64,000 nucleotides of DNA from positions 62,001 through 126,000 of the forward strand of contig NZ_FNVR01000010.1 in assembly GCF_900108085.1 (NCBI RefSeq). Direction: 5' to 3'. Positions 17,397 to 24,820 of the stretch are shown here, piece after piece; the stretch's first letter is position 1, and each line of letters begins with the position of its first letter. Both the position numbers and the translations under genes were made by a program. The notes beneath the pieces are model-generated. The model made no database searches. It saw only the letters and a list, made by a program, of their open reading frames with translations, and was not told the origin of the DNA. Source of the DNA: Algoriphagus boritolerans DSM 17298 = JCM 18970. Lineage in GTDB: Bacteria > Bacteroidota > Bacteroidia > Cytophagales > Cyclobacteriaceae.

Positions 17397-17789
17397 CTAT
17401 CCCAAATCCTTCTTGGCTTCATAGGTCGTTTTTATCTGACCGTTCAGTTTAATCTGTAAATTTTTCGCGATCGAAAACATTGCTACCTGCTCTTCTTTAG
17501 CGACGATTCCTCGCTCAAACCCAAGATCAATCCAGTGATCCATCCCCTCAGAAAGTGAGGCTCTTGAGATATAATAAAATCTAATCCGCTCCAGAAAATG
17601 ATACCTAGCATACCCCTCGGCAATATTTGCCCCCACAGAGTCGATAGCCTCCAACATTTGGTCCCCCCAAGTTTTACGCTGATGATACCCCAACCGCTGA
17701 TAAATCAGCCAAGCCTTGGCAGACAACTGCCTTGCCAATTTATAGATTATCAATTCTTTGAGCGGAATGTATTTTGATTTTTCACTCAT
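17397..17789 (-). CDS. four helix bundle protein (23S rRNA IVS / S23 family)
   Basis: A 130-residue helical protein of the TIGR02436 family, first known from intervening sequences in 23S rRNA genes and related to Avd of diversity-generating retroelements. Visible family marks are LIIYKLARQLSAKAW near the N-terminus, SVGANIAEGYAR in the middle and a C-terminal amphipathic helix. Its molecular role is unknown; related proteins form basic pentamers that may bind nucleic acid. It lies between the repressor and dinB and is flanked on both sides by pairs of the 20-bp repeat, which looks like an inserted unit. Confidence 0.85.
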   Translation of the reverse strand: MSEKSKYIPLKELIIYKLARQLSAKAWLIYQRLGYHQRKTWGDQMLEAIDSVGANIAEGYARYHFLERIRFYYISRASLSEGMDHWIDLGFERGIVAKEEQVAMFSIAKNLQIKLNGQIKTTYEAKKDLG

Positions 17790-17879
17790 CTCTATAACAA
17801 ATTAAAAACCAATGCAATACAATTATTTCTCAAGATAGCTGCACAGATATTTTAAAGATATGACTGTGTCAGATCGGCG

Positions 17880-17899
17880 CTATCTCGCGAAGCATATCT
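17880..17899 (-). repeat. 20-bp repeat, copy 3 (inverted)
   Basis: CTATCTCGCGAAGCATATCT, exact inverse of copy 2. Relative to dinB downstream it has the same orientation that copies 1 and 2 have relative to the repressor gene. Confidence 0.8.
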
Positions 17900-17901
17900 C
17901 C

Positions 17902-17921
17902 TTATCTCGCATCGCATATCT
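17902..17921 (-). repeat. 20-bp repeat, copy 4 (inverted, degenerate)
   Basis: TTATCTCGCATCGCATATCT shares 16 of 20 positions with copy 3 and follows it after two bases. It lies 101-120 nt before the dinB start codon and is followed by a run of nine T. Confidence 0.7.
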
Positions 17922-18021
17922 TTTTTTTTAATCTCGACAATCTGCGTCACTTATAGCTATCAAAGCTAATCATTTTGTTTAAATTATAAGCATTATAATG
18001 TTAAAATAATTAACAAAATTC

Positions 18022-19212
18022 ATGGAAGGGAAGCGGAATATCGTGCATATGGACTTGGATACGTTTTTTGTGTCGGTGGAGCGGCTTTTTGACAGCAGGC
18101 TGAATGGCAAACCCATCCTCATCGGGGGCTCCGGTGACCGGGGAGTGGTGGCTTCGTGCAGTTACGAGGCCCGGAAGTTTGGCGTGCACTCGGCCATGCC
18201 GATGCGGACGGCGAGGCAGCTTTGTCCCGAGGCCATACTCGTGCGGGGGGATTTTGAGAAATATAGCCAAAAGTCACACGAGGTCACCGAAATCATTCGG
18301 GAAAGTGTGCCGCTCTTTGAGAAATCTTTCGTGGATGAATTCTACATCGATCTCACGGGAATGGATCGCTTCTTCGGCTGCTTCAAACTCGCCCATGAGC
18401 TCCGCCAAAAAATCATCAAACAAAGCGGACTGAATATCTCCATGGGGCTATCGGAAAACAAAACCGTCTCCAAAGTCGCCACCGGCGAAGCTAAGCCCAA
18501 CAACGAAAAGCAGATTCCATTCGGTCAGGAAAAGCCTTTTCTCGCTCCACTATCCGTGCGCAAAATCCCCATGATCGGTGAGAAAACCTCTCAGACGCTC
18601 TACAACATGGGTGTCAAAAAAGTCCAAACCCTACAGCAGATGCCCGCCGAACTGCTGGAAGCAACTTTTGGGAAAAACGGAACCATGATCTGGGAAAAAG
18701 CCAACGGCATCGACCGCTCTCCGGTCGCCCCCTACTCCGAGGCCAAGTCGATCTCCTCCGAAAACACCTTCGAGCAGGACACCATCGATGTGAAGATGTT
18801 GGAAGCCACCATGATCGCCATGACTGAGCAACTCGCCTCCAAACTCCGTCAGAAGGGACAACTATCCGCCTGCGTGAGTGTGAAGATCCGCTACTCGGAC
18901 TTTGAGACGCATACCGTGCAGCAGCGCATCCCCTACTCTTCGGCGGATCATACGCTCCTGCCTGTGGTGAAGGCACTCTTTCGCAAGCTCTACAGCAGGC
19001 GAATGCTAATCCGACTGATCGGTGTGCGCTTCAGTTCACTTGTGTATGGCAACTATCAGATCAAGCTCTTCGAAGACAGTCAGGAACAGATCAACCTCTA
19101 TCAGGCACTGGACAGGTTGAATGTGAAATACGGGGAAAAAACCGTCTGCCGTGCCGTCGCTATGGGTGTGGGAAGGAGAAGGTTTAATCCGTTTAACGGG
19201 ATGGAGGTGTAG
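18022..19212 (+). CDS. dinB: Y-family DNA polymerase IV
   Basis: Error-prone translesion polymerase, 396 residues. Catalytic acidic residues are Asp11 (HMDLDTFF) and Asp105-Glu106 (SFVDEFYIDLTG). The fingers, the thumb HhH region (KIPMIGEKTSQTLYNMGV) and the little-finger domain are present; the end lacks an obvious beta-clamp peptide. The gene is visibly richer in G+C than its AT-rich neighbours, which suggests transfer. It faces a LexA-like repressor, so damage control is likely. About 43 codons of its 3' end are repeated in degraded form at 20489-20617. Confidence 0.95.
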   Translation: MEGKRNIVHMDLDTFFVSVERLFDSRLNGKPILIGGSGDRGVVASCSYEARKFGVHSAMPMRTARQLCPEAILVRGDFEKYSQKSHEVTEIIRESVPLFEKSFVDEFYIDLTGMDRFFGCFKLAHELRQKIIKQSGLNISMGLSENKTVSKVATGEAKPNNEKQIPFGQEKPFLAPLSVRKIPMIGEKTSQTLYNMGVKKVQTLQQMPAELLEATFGKNGTMIWEKANGIDRSPVAPYSEAKSISSENTFEQDTIDVKMLEATMIAMTEQLASKLRQKGQLSACVSVKIRYSDFETHTVQQRIPYSSADHTLLPVVKALFRKLYSRRMLIRLIGVRFSSLVYGNYQIKLFEDSQEQINLYQALDRLNVKYGEKTVCRAVAMGVGRRRFNPFNGMEV

Positions 19213-19265
19213 GGAAAATGGGAAGTTACCCAAAACAAAAGGCAACTTCCCAACCTGAATTCTAA

Positions 19266-19562
19266 TCAATAAGACCTCCAGATAAAAATAGCTAGGATCA
19301 AAAGATTGAGTAAATACTGAGATATAATTTTAGATTTAAATGAGCTCTCCAAATCGAAAAATGATGCCGGTTTGATAGCTCGTCTGAACTGGAATGTCAT
19401 AAATACTAGATTAAAGCAAACCAAAACTCCGAGCACTATTCCAGAAAAATCAAATTTTTTAAATATCCAGAAAAGAACACCAGAAGTTATATAGGCAATT
19501 ACCGTTAGAACAGACGCTCTAGCTAAGACTTTTTTTAGTTCAATCGGATCCATTTTTTTCAC
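19266..19562 (-). CDS. small membrane protein, 98 aa
   Basis: Three hydrophobic segments are visible (about residues 15-33, 39-58 and 81-96), separated by charged loops, so it is an integral membrane protein. No family is recognised. Its ATG overlaps the stop of the upstream lipoprotein gene by four bases (ATGA), so the two form a tight pair. Both are AT-rich, unlike dinB on their left, and lie between the two dinB 3' ends. Confidence 0.72.
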   Translation of the reverse strand: MKKMDPIELKKVLARASVLTVIAYITSGVLFWIFKKFDFSGIVLGVLVCFNLVFMTFQFRRAIKPASFFDLESSFKSKIISQYLLNLLILAIFIWRSY

Positions 19563-20188
19563 TTAACACAGTCGTAAAAATCCCAAATAACCAAACCTAA
19601 AGCCACCCATCCGAGAGTTCGCTTCCCAACTAATACGAGTATTTCTGCTGCGACCTCAGCAGAAGCCAAAGCAGCAGTATTTTTAACCAACTCGTTCACT
19701 ACACCAATACCTAAAGCCCCAGAAGCACAACTTCGAATTCGATCCCAATCTGCAGTTGTACTGGTAATCTGATTTGTAACACTAATTATGAAGGATAATT
19801 CCGCTAATTCTTGGTCTGAAAGGCAAATAATTGACTGCTTGTCTTCCTCAGAAAGGGTATTCCAAACTGGAGAAGTATTGATCTGATTCAATAGTTGTTG
19901 ATGAATATCTCTTCCGTTTTCAACTAAAGGATTCAAAACCCCTTCTATTTCCGGTTCACTGTAATCCATACTAAAAGCAAAAGCATTTAATTTTTGATCT
20001 CGACCCAAAACTTTACCTAGTTCTTGCCCAATATTAACGACACTCTTGAAATCAAGGCCTTTTGGAATATTGAATTTATTAGAAATTTCAAGCTCGTTAC
20101 TGATAATTGGATCATTATGTTCTGTGAATGAACATCCAGAGAAGAAAATTAAAATAATCATTATCGGAATAATACAAATTCTATACAT
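19559..20188 (-). CDS. hypothetical lipoprotein, 209 aa
   Basis: The N-terminus is a lipoprotein signal (IIPIMIILIFFSGC, acylated Cys19). The body is helical with many Asn, Glu and Ser residues. The last 45 residues form an alanine/glycine-rich hydrophobic hairpin-like segment (ASAEVAAEILVLVGKRTLGW and VALGLVIWDFYDC), which could insert into a membrane and ends with a second cysteine. That tail resembles bacteriocin- or immunity-like small proteins of bacteroidetes, but this is only an impression. Coupled by ATGA to the membrane-protein gene downstream. Confidence 0.7.
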   Translation of the reverse strand: MYRICIIPIMIILIFFSGCSFTEHNDPIISNELEISNKFNIPKGLDFKSVVNIGQELGKVLGRDQKLNAFAFSMDYSEPEIEGVLNPLVENGRDIHQQLLNQINTSPVWNTLSEEDKQSIICLSDQELAELSFIISVTNQITSTTADWDRIRSCASGALGIGVVNELVKNTAALASAEVAAEILVLVGKRTLGWVALGLVIWDFYDCVK

Positions 20189-20488
20189 ATTTCAAAAGAT
20201 ATCAAATTAAGTCTATCCTACTCATTCCCTTTTCGGCATCCGGGGCTACTCTTGATTTTTAAAGTCGTTTTTCGCTTTCACATCCCCGACTTAAATTGGG
20301 TTGCTAACCCTACCTTAGCTTTTTTTTTGAAACTAAAATATGGTGTGTGTGTGTAAGTCAAGAGGTCTAATTAAATTTTTGATAAAAAATCAATGAATGG
20401 AGGAATAACAGAAACGAACGGACAAATTCTATAAATTACAGGATATTCATTTTAGACTCTAAAAGTAGAATATCATAAAAAAATCAAA
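20189..20488. other. AT-rich intergenic stretch between the lipoprotein gene and the dinB remnant
   Basis: No gene is seen in these 300 bases. A short GT dinucleotide run is present at about 20342-20354. The right end joins directly to the start of dinB-like coding sequence at 20489. Confidence 0.5.
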
Positions 20489-20617
20489 AAGCATATCAAT
20501 CTTTACCAGGCACTCGGCAAGCTGAATGTCAAACACGGCGAAAAAACGGTCTGCCGGGCCGTCGCCATGGGTGTGGGAAGAAGGAGGTTTAATCCGTTTA
20601 ATGAGATGGAGGCGTGA
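20489..20617 (+). pseudogene. truncated second copy of the dinB 3' end
   Basis: The frame gives KHINLYQALGKLNVKHGEKT, VCRAVAMGVGRRRFNPFN and EMEA before TGA at 20615-20617. The last 43 codons of dinB (ending at 19212) read almost the same (EQINLYQALDRLNVKYGEKT and so on). No start codon or upstream polymerase sequence is present, so this is a remnant. Many differences are synonymous, which suggests that two functional dinB genes diverged before one was lost, rather than a very recent copy. Confidence 0.88.
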
Positions 20618-20652
20618 GGTAAGCTATCATTCTGCAAAATCCAAAAAGTATA

Positions 20653-20709
20653 AATTCTCGATCGTAACCGAAAATAATCATGTAAATTCTCGATTACGAT
20701 CGAAGAATT
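20653..20709. repeat. imperfect inverted repeat upstream of the acetyltransferase gene
   Basis: AATTCTCGATCGTAA (20653-20667) pairs with TTACGATCGAAGAATT (20694-20709), 15 of 16 positions, with a 26-nt loop. In addition TAAATTCTCGAT occurs directly repeated at 20651 and 20683. It lies 17 nt before the ATG at 20727 and could be an operator or leader hairpin. Confidence 0.6.
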
Positions 20710-20726
20710 ACAGATTCCTAACCCAA

Positions 20727-21257
20727 ATGAACCAATATCTCTTCACCACTCCCCGGCTTGGATTTCGTACCTGGCTGTCCTTTGACTTGGATGAATTTGC
20801 ATCCATCAACTCAGACCCGGAAGTCATGCGCTTCTTTCAACAGCCGCTTTCCCGAGCGGAAACTCAAGCCATGATGGATCGTATGCAACGGATGTTTGAA
20901 GAGCGGGGCTTTTGCTACTTTGCAGTGGATCTACTGGAAACCAAAGAATTGATCGGAACAATCGGATTGGGCTGGAAGACTTTTGAGTCGGATTTTACAC
21001 CTTGCGTGGATATCGGTTGGCGAATTGGTAAAAAGTGGTGGAACAAAAACTTGGCTTCAGAGGGCGCTTTGGCTTGCCTGAACTTTGCGGAGCAAAACCA
21101 AATAGAAGAAGTGGTATCTATGGCATCGATCGGAAATGTCGCTTCGATTCAAGTTATGAAAAAGATCGGAATGAGTTTTTGGAAGGAATTTGACCATTCA
21201 GAGCTCAAAAACTTTCCTGAAATTCAGCGCTGTAGCCTGTATCGGAAAGTTTTTTGA
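20727..21257 (+). CDS. GNAT family N-acetyltransferase (RimJ/RimL-like)
   Basis: A 176-residue acetyltransferase. It begins MNQYLFTTPRLGFRTW, the standard RimJ/RimL-type opening, has CVDIGWRIGKKWWNKNLASE as the acetyl-CoA loop and NVASIQVMKKIGM as the conserved C-terminal helix. The substrate could be an amino group on a ribosomal protein, antibiotic or small molecule. An open frame extends 67 codons upstream to 20526, but that part is out-of-frame dinB remnant plus an inverted repeat, so the ATG at 20727 is the start. Confidence 0.9.
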   Translation: MNQYLFTTPRLGFRTWLSFDLDEFASINSDPEVMRFFQQPLSRAETQAMMDRMQRMFEERGFCYFAVDLLETKELIGTIGLGWKTFESDFTPCVDIGWRIGKKWWNKNLASEGALACLNFAEQNQIEEVVSMASIGNVASIQVMKKIGMSFWKEFDHSELKNFPEIQRCSLYRKVF

Positions 21258-21451
21258 TCAGTTTGGGTTTCCCACAGATTGCCACTGAAAATTCGCAGAT
21301 CAACACAGATTTTTAAGAACAAGCAAAGCTTTTCCCTCTGTGACCTTGAAAAAGATAAATTGCCTCTGCTGACTCAAAGGATCAAGTTGAGGGTATTAAT
21401 TGTTAGCCTCCTTTTCTCTGTGTTTTGCTGTGGTGAAAAAATCGTGGAGGC

Positions 21452-21487
21452 AAAAAAAAGATGCCACCCCCTTGACGGGGATGACAT
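21452..21487 (-). terminator. intrinsic terminator of the ferritin-like operon
   Basis: On the minus strand a 12-bp stem with two G-T pairs (GATGTCATCCCC / GGGGGTGGCATC) closes a five-base loop (GTCAA) and is followed by eight T. It lies 27 nt after the stop of the second ferritin-like gene. The sequence just before it (GTTGGTAGAGCGGATG) resembles a tRNA D-arm. Confidence 0.85.
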
Positions 21488-21513
21488 CCGCTCTACCAAC
21501 CCTAACCCAGCTA

Positions 21514-22341
21514 TTAGTTGGAAGGAGCTAAAAAGAGAGAGGCAATACCCAACACTTGCTCCATGTTTAATGGCTCATCCCAAGCTTCAGATACTCCTGC
21601 AGCATTGATTCCGGTCAGATTGGAAACATTTACACCGCCTTGGGTCAAGTTTTCTTCACCGGCATAGATCCCTGCTGCAGCAGCAGGTAAGGTTCCGATA
21701 GAATTATTTGTGATCCAACCTTTCACGGTATCCTGACCTTTTTTAGTACGAAGTCTTCTCACTTGCGAGGCATGGCGAGCTTCTACCGAGTGAATGGACA
21801 AAGCCGCAGTCAACACCACGTCACTCTCCTGCACATTAGCGGCCTGTCCTTTATATGCTCTCACTCCGGTATCTTCAAATGCTTGGGACAATGCCAAAAA
21901 CGTAGGATAATCAGAAAAAGGCATGAAATTGCCGCCTGCGGTAAAATCAAACTCAGGCTCTGCTACGGGAGTACCACCCAAAACATTGCCGATTACTTCC
22001 TGAAGGAAACGTACGTGCGCCAATTCATGGTCACGAATTTTCTGAAAAATCACCCGGTCAGCACTCTCAATAACGCTGGAATCCAAGCCCAACTGATAAT
22101 ATCTGTACTCCAGATGCTCCAAGGTCAATGCATAGTTCAATACGCCGATTAGACTGGCTGTATCGGCTTTGGCCACATGTGGAAGTGAACTGAAAATAGA
22201 TAGAGGAACGGCTGCAAGCGCAATCTTCTTTCCGTAGTCGCTAAACTGTCTAAACGCATCTCTTCGTGTATAAAAACGGTCTTTATCCTCAGCACTCTTG
22301 GTGTCAGGACACATGGTATCTAATAATTTGATTAAGTTCAT
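21514..22341 (-). CDS. ferritin-like domain protein (275 aa)
   Basis: Member of the Ferritin_2 type (PF13668-like) proteins. The core four-helix bundle has LNYALTLEHLEYRYYQLGLD, a DHELAHVRFL motif and VEARHASQVRRLR, which supply Glu/His ligands of a di-iron site. Unlike the upstream paralogue it has no lipobox, but residues about 37-58 (KKIALAAVPLSIFSSLPHVAKA) can act as a signal or anchor segment preceded by an Arg-rich stretch (YTRRDAFRQF), which may be a weak Tat signal. Co-transcribed with the paralogue (23 nt apart). Iron storage or desiccation-type functions are possible; nothing is proven. Confidence 0.85.
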   Translation of the reverse strand: MNLIKLLDTMCPDTKSAEDKDRFYTRRDAFRQFSDYGKKIALAAVPLSIFSSLPHVAKADTASLIGVLNYALTLEHLEYRYYQLGLDSSVIESADRVIFQKIRDHELAHVRFLQEVIGNVLGGTPVAEPEFDFTAGGNFMPFSDYPTFLALSQAFEDTGVRAYKGQAANVQESDVVLTAALSIHSVEARHASQVRRLRTKKGQDTVKGWITNNSIGTLPAAAAGIYAGEENLTQGGVNVSNLTGINAAGVSEAWDEPLNMEQVLGIASLFLAPSN

Positions 22342-22364
22342 GTCTTTATGATTTAATGTTGAAA

Positions 22365-23063
22365 TTAACTTGGAAGCTGACTAAAATCTATTCCGGTCTT
22401 AACAAATGCACTGGCAGCGGTAAGCACCTGAGTGAAATTTAGCGTACGCTCCAGACCATTGGCATCGATGATGTCATCTCCTGCAAAGTCTGCTGATCCC
22501 GGATTGATTAGATCCCGAATAGCTGCTGCGTGACGGGCTTCTACCGAAACTATTTTTCCTGCGATCAAAAGAAAATCAGGGTTTTCCAAAAACTGACCTG
22601 CACCATTGTATGCAGCGACACCCAAATCTTCAAAAGTCTTAGCTGCCGCCAAAACAGATGTTCTGCTGCTGAAATCAATGCTTCCGAAATCAAACTCAAG
22701 TTCTGAAATGGCACTTGCTCCCAAAGCAGCCTTGAAAAACTCTCGGTGTGCACGCTCATGGATCTCAAGATCTCCCATGATCGTTTTCTCCTCAGCCGAA
22801 GCATTGGCGAAATAACCGCCCACTATTACTTGTGCATAAAAAGCCGCTTCAAGTTGCTCTAAGGCATAAGCATAATTCAAAATACCAGTGTCACCCGATC
22901 CAAGGCTGACCATGCCGGGCATAGTCGGCATCATGTTACCCTCATCGTTGCAACCCATCAGAAGCAATCCTGCTCCTGCCACTGTCATTGTTCCCATTCT
23001 GAGGAACTGACGTCTGTTTGCATTTTTCACCAAACCCTTTGGCTTGATCAGTTCATTTTTCAT
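22365..23063 (-). CDS. ferritin-like domain protein with Tat-lipoprotein signal (232 aa)
   Basis: The N-terminus has a twin-arginine motif (RRQFLRMG, residues 17-24), a hydrophobic core and a lipobox (LLMGC, Cys38), so the protein is probably exported folded and lipid-anchored. Then comes a Ferritin_2-like bundle: LNYAYALEQLEAAFY, EIHERAHREF and VEARHAAAIRDL carry the Glu/His residues. Tat export of a pre-loaded metalloprotein is consistent with a di-iron site. It is the first gene of a two-gene operon with its paralogue, which ends at the terminator at 21452-21487. Confidence 0.87.
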   Translation of the reverse strand: MKNELIKPKGLVKNANRRQFLRMGTMTVAGAGLLLMGCNDEGNMMPTMPGMVSLGSGDTGILNYAYALEQLEAAFYAQVIVGGYFANASAEEKTIMGDLEIHERAHREFFKAALGASAISELEFDFGSIDFSSRTSVLAAAKTFEDLGVAAYNGAGQFLENPDFLLIAGKIVSVEARHAAAIRDLINPGSADFAGDDIIDANGLERTLNFTQVLTAASAFVKTGIDFSQLPS

Positions 23064-23337
23064 TTTGGTGTGTTTTAGGTTAATAATTCGGTTATAGTTT
23101 CCGGAAAAAAATCAAAGCAGGTAGAGACTTGACTTTGATTGATTCGAAGTGAATTACGAGGTCAGGCGAAGGATTGGATTGAGGGGATTTAGGATTTTTC
23201 GAAAAAAGTCTTTTGGTACGAGGCGCTTTCAAATAATAAATTTATTGGTGCGGCAAATCTGAATTTTCGCTCAACTACCACTTTTGGATTTTTTATGCTA
23301 AAGACCTGAACTAGTTTTTAGCAACAAATGACCTCAA

Positions 23338-23898
23338 ATGAAAACATTCAATCCCAGCAGCTCAGCTGCATTTGATCTCCATCATTTTTCCGGAATTGTG
23401 GAGGAAAGTGGAAAAAACCTGGAAACCCGAGTCAGCGGAGGCGGCGGCGGCGGGGCTACTTACCAGGGTACTGGGGGCACAGCACCGATATCCATTACAT
23501 CAAAAACTGTAATCCACGATCAGCTTTTTCTGACGAATAGCGAGGGAAAAGAGCGCTCATTTCAGCTTCAAGACTTCAATATTGCCTGTCGAAAAGGCAA
23601 TGAGGTGACTGTCTTTTGGGGCATTAAAAAGGGAAAATCCAAAGGATCTTACCTTGCTGTGAAAAACCATACTACAGAGCAGCTATTTTTTGATGAAAAC
23701 GAAGTCAGCAAAATGTTTCTGAACTTATGGCTCCAGGGGTTGATCGTGCTTGGGGGCGTGATGGCAATATTTGTCATTTCGTATTTAGGCTACATCATCG
23801 GACCTGGATTGTTTTTTCTCGCCTGGAGAAGGTGGCAGACTGCCAAAAAAGAAGTTGCCGACTTTAAGCAAAGCATCCGTGAGTTGCCATTCGACTGA
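23338..23898 (+). CDS. hypothetical membrane protein with polyglycine stretch
   Basis: Residues 34-39 form a Gly6 run in VSGGGGGGATYQGTGG, followed by a beta-rich domain (SKTVIHDQLFLTNSEGKERS, then FQLQDFNIACRKGN and VTVFWGIKKGK). A hydrophobic region (about residues 128-162) makes one or two membrane segments, then a basic cytosolic tail. Similar proteins with the same Gly-rich opening exist as uncharacterised proteins in Gammaproteobacteria, so transfer is possible. No function is known to me. Monocistronic, ATG at 23338. Confidence 0.72.
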   Translation: MKTFNPSSSAAFDLHHFSGIVEESGKNLETRVSGGGGGGATYQGTGGTAPISITSKTVIHDQLFLTNSEGKERSFQLQDFNIACRKGNEVTVFWGIKKGKSKGSYLAVKNHTTEQLFFDENEVSKMFLNLWLQGLIVLGGVMAIFVISYLGYIIGPGLFFLAWRRWQTAKKEVADFKQSIRELPFD

Positions 23899-23949
23899 TA
23901 GCTGATTTCCGAAGGAAAGCCTGTATTTTTATCGCAAACTCCTACAATT

Positions 23950-24762
23950 ATGAAATCACTTTTCTCCGTCTGCTTAATTCTACTTTCATTCAGTTCAATC
24001 TTTGCCCAGCAGAAAATCTCCACCCGCGAGATGGACCGGATCAACTGGATGGAGTTTGCCGAGTTTGTTCCTGAAAAAATTACTACGGTTCTCTTACCTG
24101 CCGGCACACTGGAGCCACACGGCGTCATCAACAACGGTGCGGACAACACCGCTCCTTTTGCCATGGCAATGGATATTGCCGAAGAATTAAATGCAATGGT
24201 TGCACCTACGCTGAACTATGGCATTACGGGTTCAATGGCAGCTTTTCCGGGAGCTTTTCAGATTTCGGAAGAAGCTTATATTCCATTTATCCGGGATATT
24301 TTGAAAGGCCTTGCGAAAAACAAATTTAAAAACATCATCATCCTCAATGGGCACGGAGGCAGACAAACCGCTGTCTTGCAAAAGGTCGCCGCAGAAGTGG
24401 CCCATGAACTCGGCGTCCGGACTTTGGTGATCAACTGGTGGTCTTTTGCCTCGGATGTAACTCTGGAAGTATTCAAAGAAGACGGTGGTCATGCGGGGCT
24501 GAATGAGACCGCCTACATTCAGGCAATCGATCCTACCTTGGTTCACAAGGAGCGCTACAATCCCGATCAAGCCACAGCAAATCCCAAACCCAATACTTGG
24601 TCTGCGGTGCCTTTCCCTTCATCCATTGGACTGTATCAGGAAGGACAGGGCTATCCTAACTTCAATCAAGCACAGGCCGATGAATACTTCAGAAAAGTAA
24701 ATGCAAAAGTCGCCGAACTGATCAAGGAGACGATACGAAAGTGGGATTTGGCGGGACTTTGA
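23950..24762 (+). CDS. creatininase family protein, exported
   Basis: A 270-residue amidohydrolase of the creatininase fold with a signal peptide (LFSVCLILLSFSSIFAQ). The metal site is visible: Glu55 and His57 (TLEPHG), Asp65 (NGADN), His135 (LNGHGGR) and the later HAGLNETA glutamate. Family members open cyclic amides (creatinine) or hydrolyse formamides in riboflavin/F420 and mycofactocin pathways. Export to the periplasm is unusual compared with cytosolic creatininase but common for this bacteroidete version; substrate unknown. Confidence 0.88.
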   Translation: MKSLFSVCLILLSFSSIFAQQKISTREMDRINWMEFAEFVPEKITTVLLPAGTLEPHGVINNGADNTAPFAMAMDIAEELNAMVAPTLNYGITGSMAAFPGAFQISEEAYIPFIRDILKGLAKNKFKNIIILNGHGGRQTAVLQKVAAEVAHELGVRTLVINWWSFASDVTLEVFKEDGGHAGLNETAYIQAIDPTLVHKERYNPDQATANPKPNTWSAVPFPSSIGLYQEGQGYPNFNQAQADEYFRKVNAKVAELIKETIRKWDLAGL

Positions 24763-24820
24763 AATTTTCAATGCTCCCTGATCAAGCTCAATTTTCAAGT
24801 AGTACCGATTTAATCCTTGG

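Noticed and set aside
17312..17921. CRISPR-like array
   Set aside because: Only four 20-bp copies, in inverse pairs with irregular spacing and a gene between; no Cas genes.
18614..18976. Antisense ORFs inside dinB
   Set aside because: Long shadow frames caused by the high GC of dinB; Arg/Ser-rich translation without family features.
20526..20726. 67-codon N-terminal extension of the acetyltransferase ORF
   Set aside because: It is the dinB remnant read out of frame plus an inverted repeat; the GNAT domain starts naturally at the ATG at 20727.
21279..21608. 109-aa ORF downstream of the acetyltransferase gene
   Set aside because: It runs through the ferritin operon terminator and into that gene on the other strand; no domain, odd composition.
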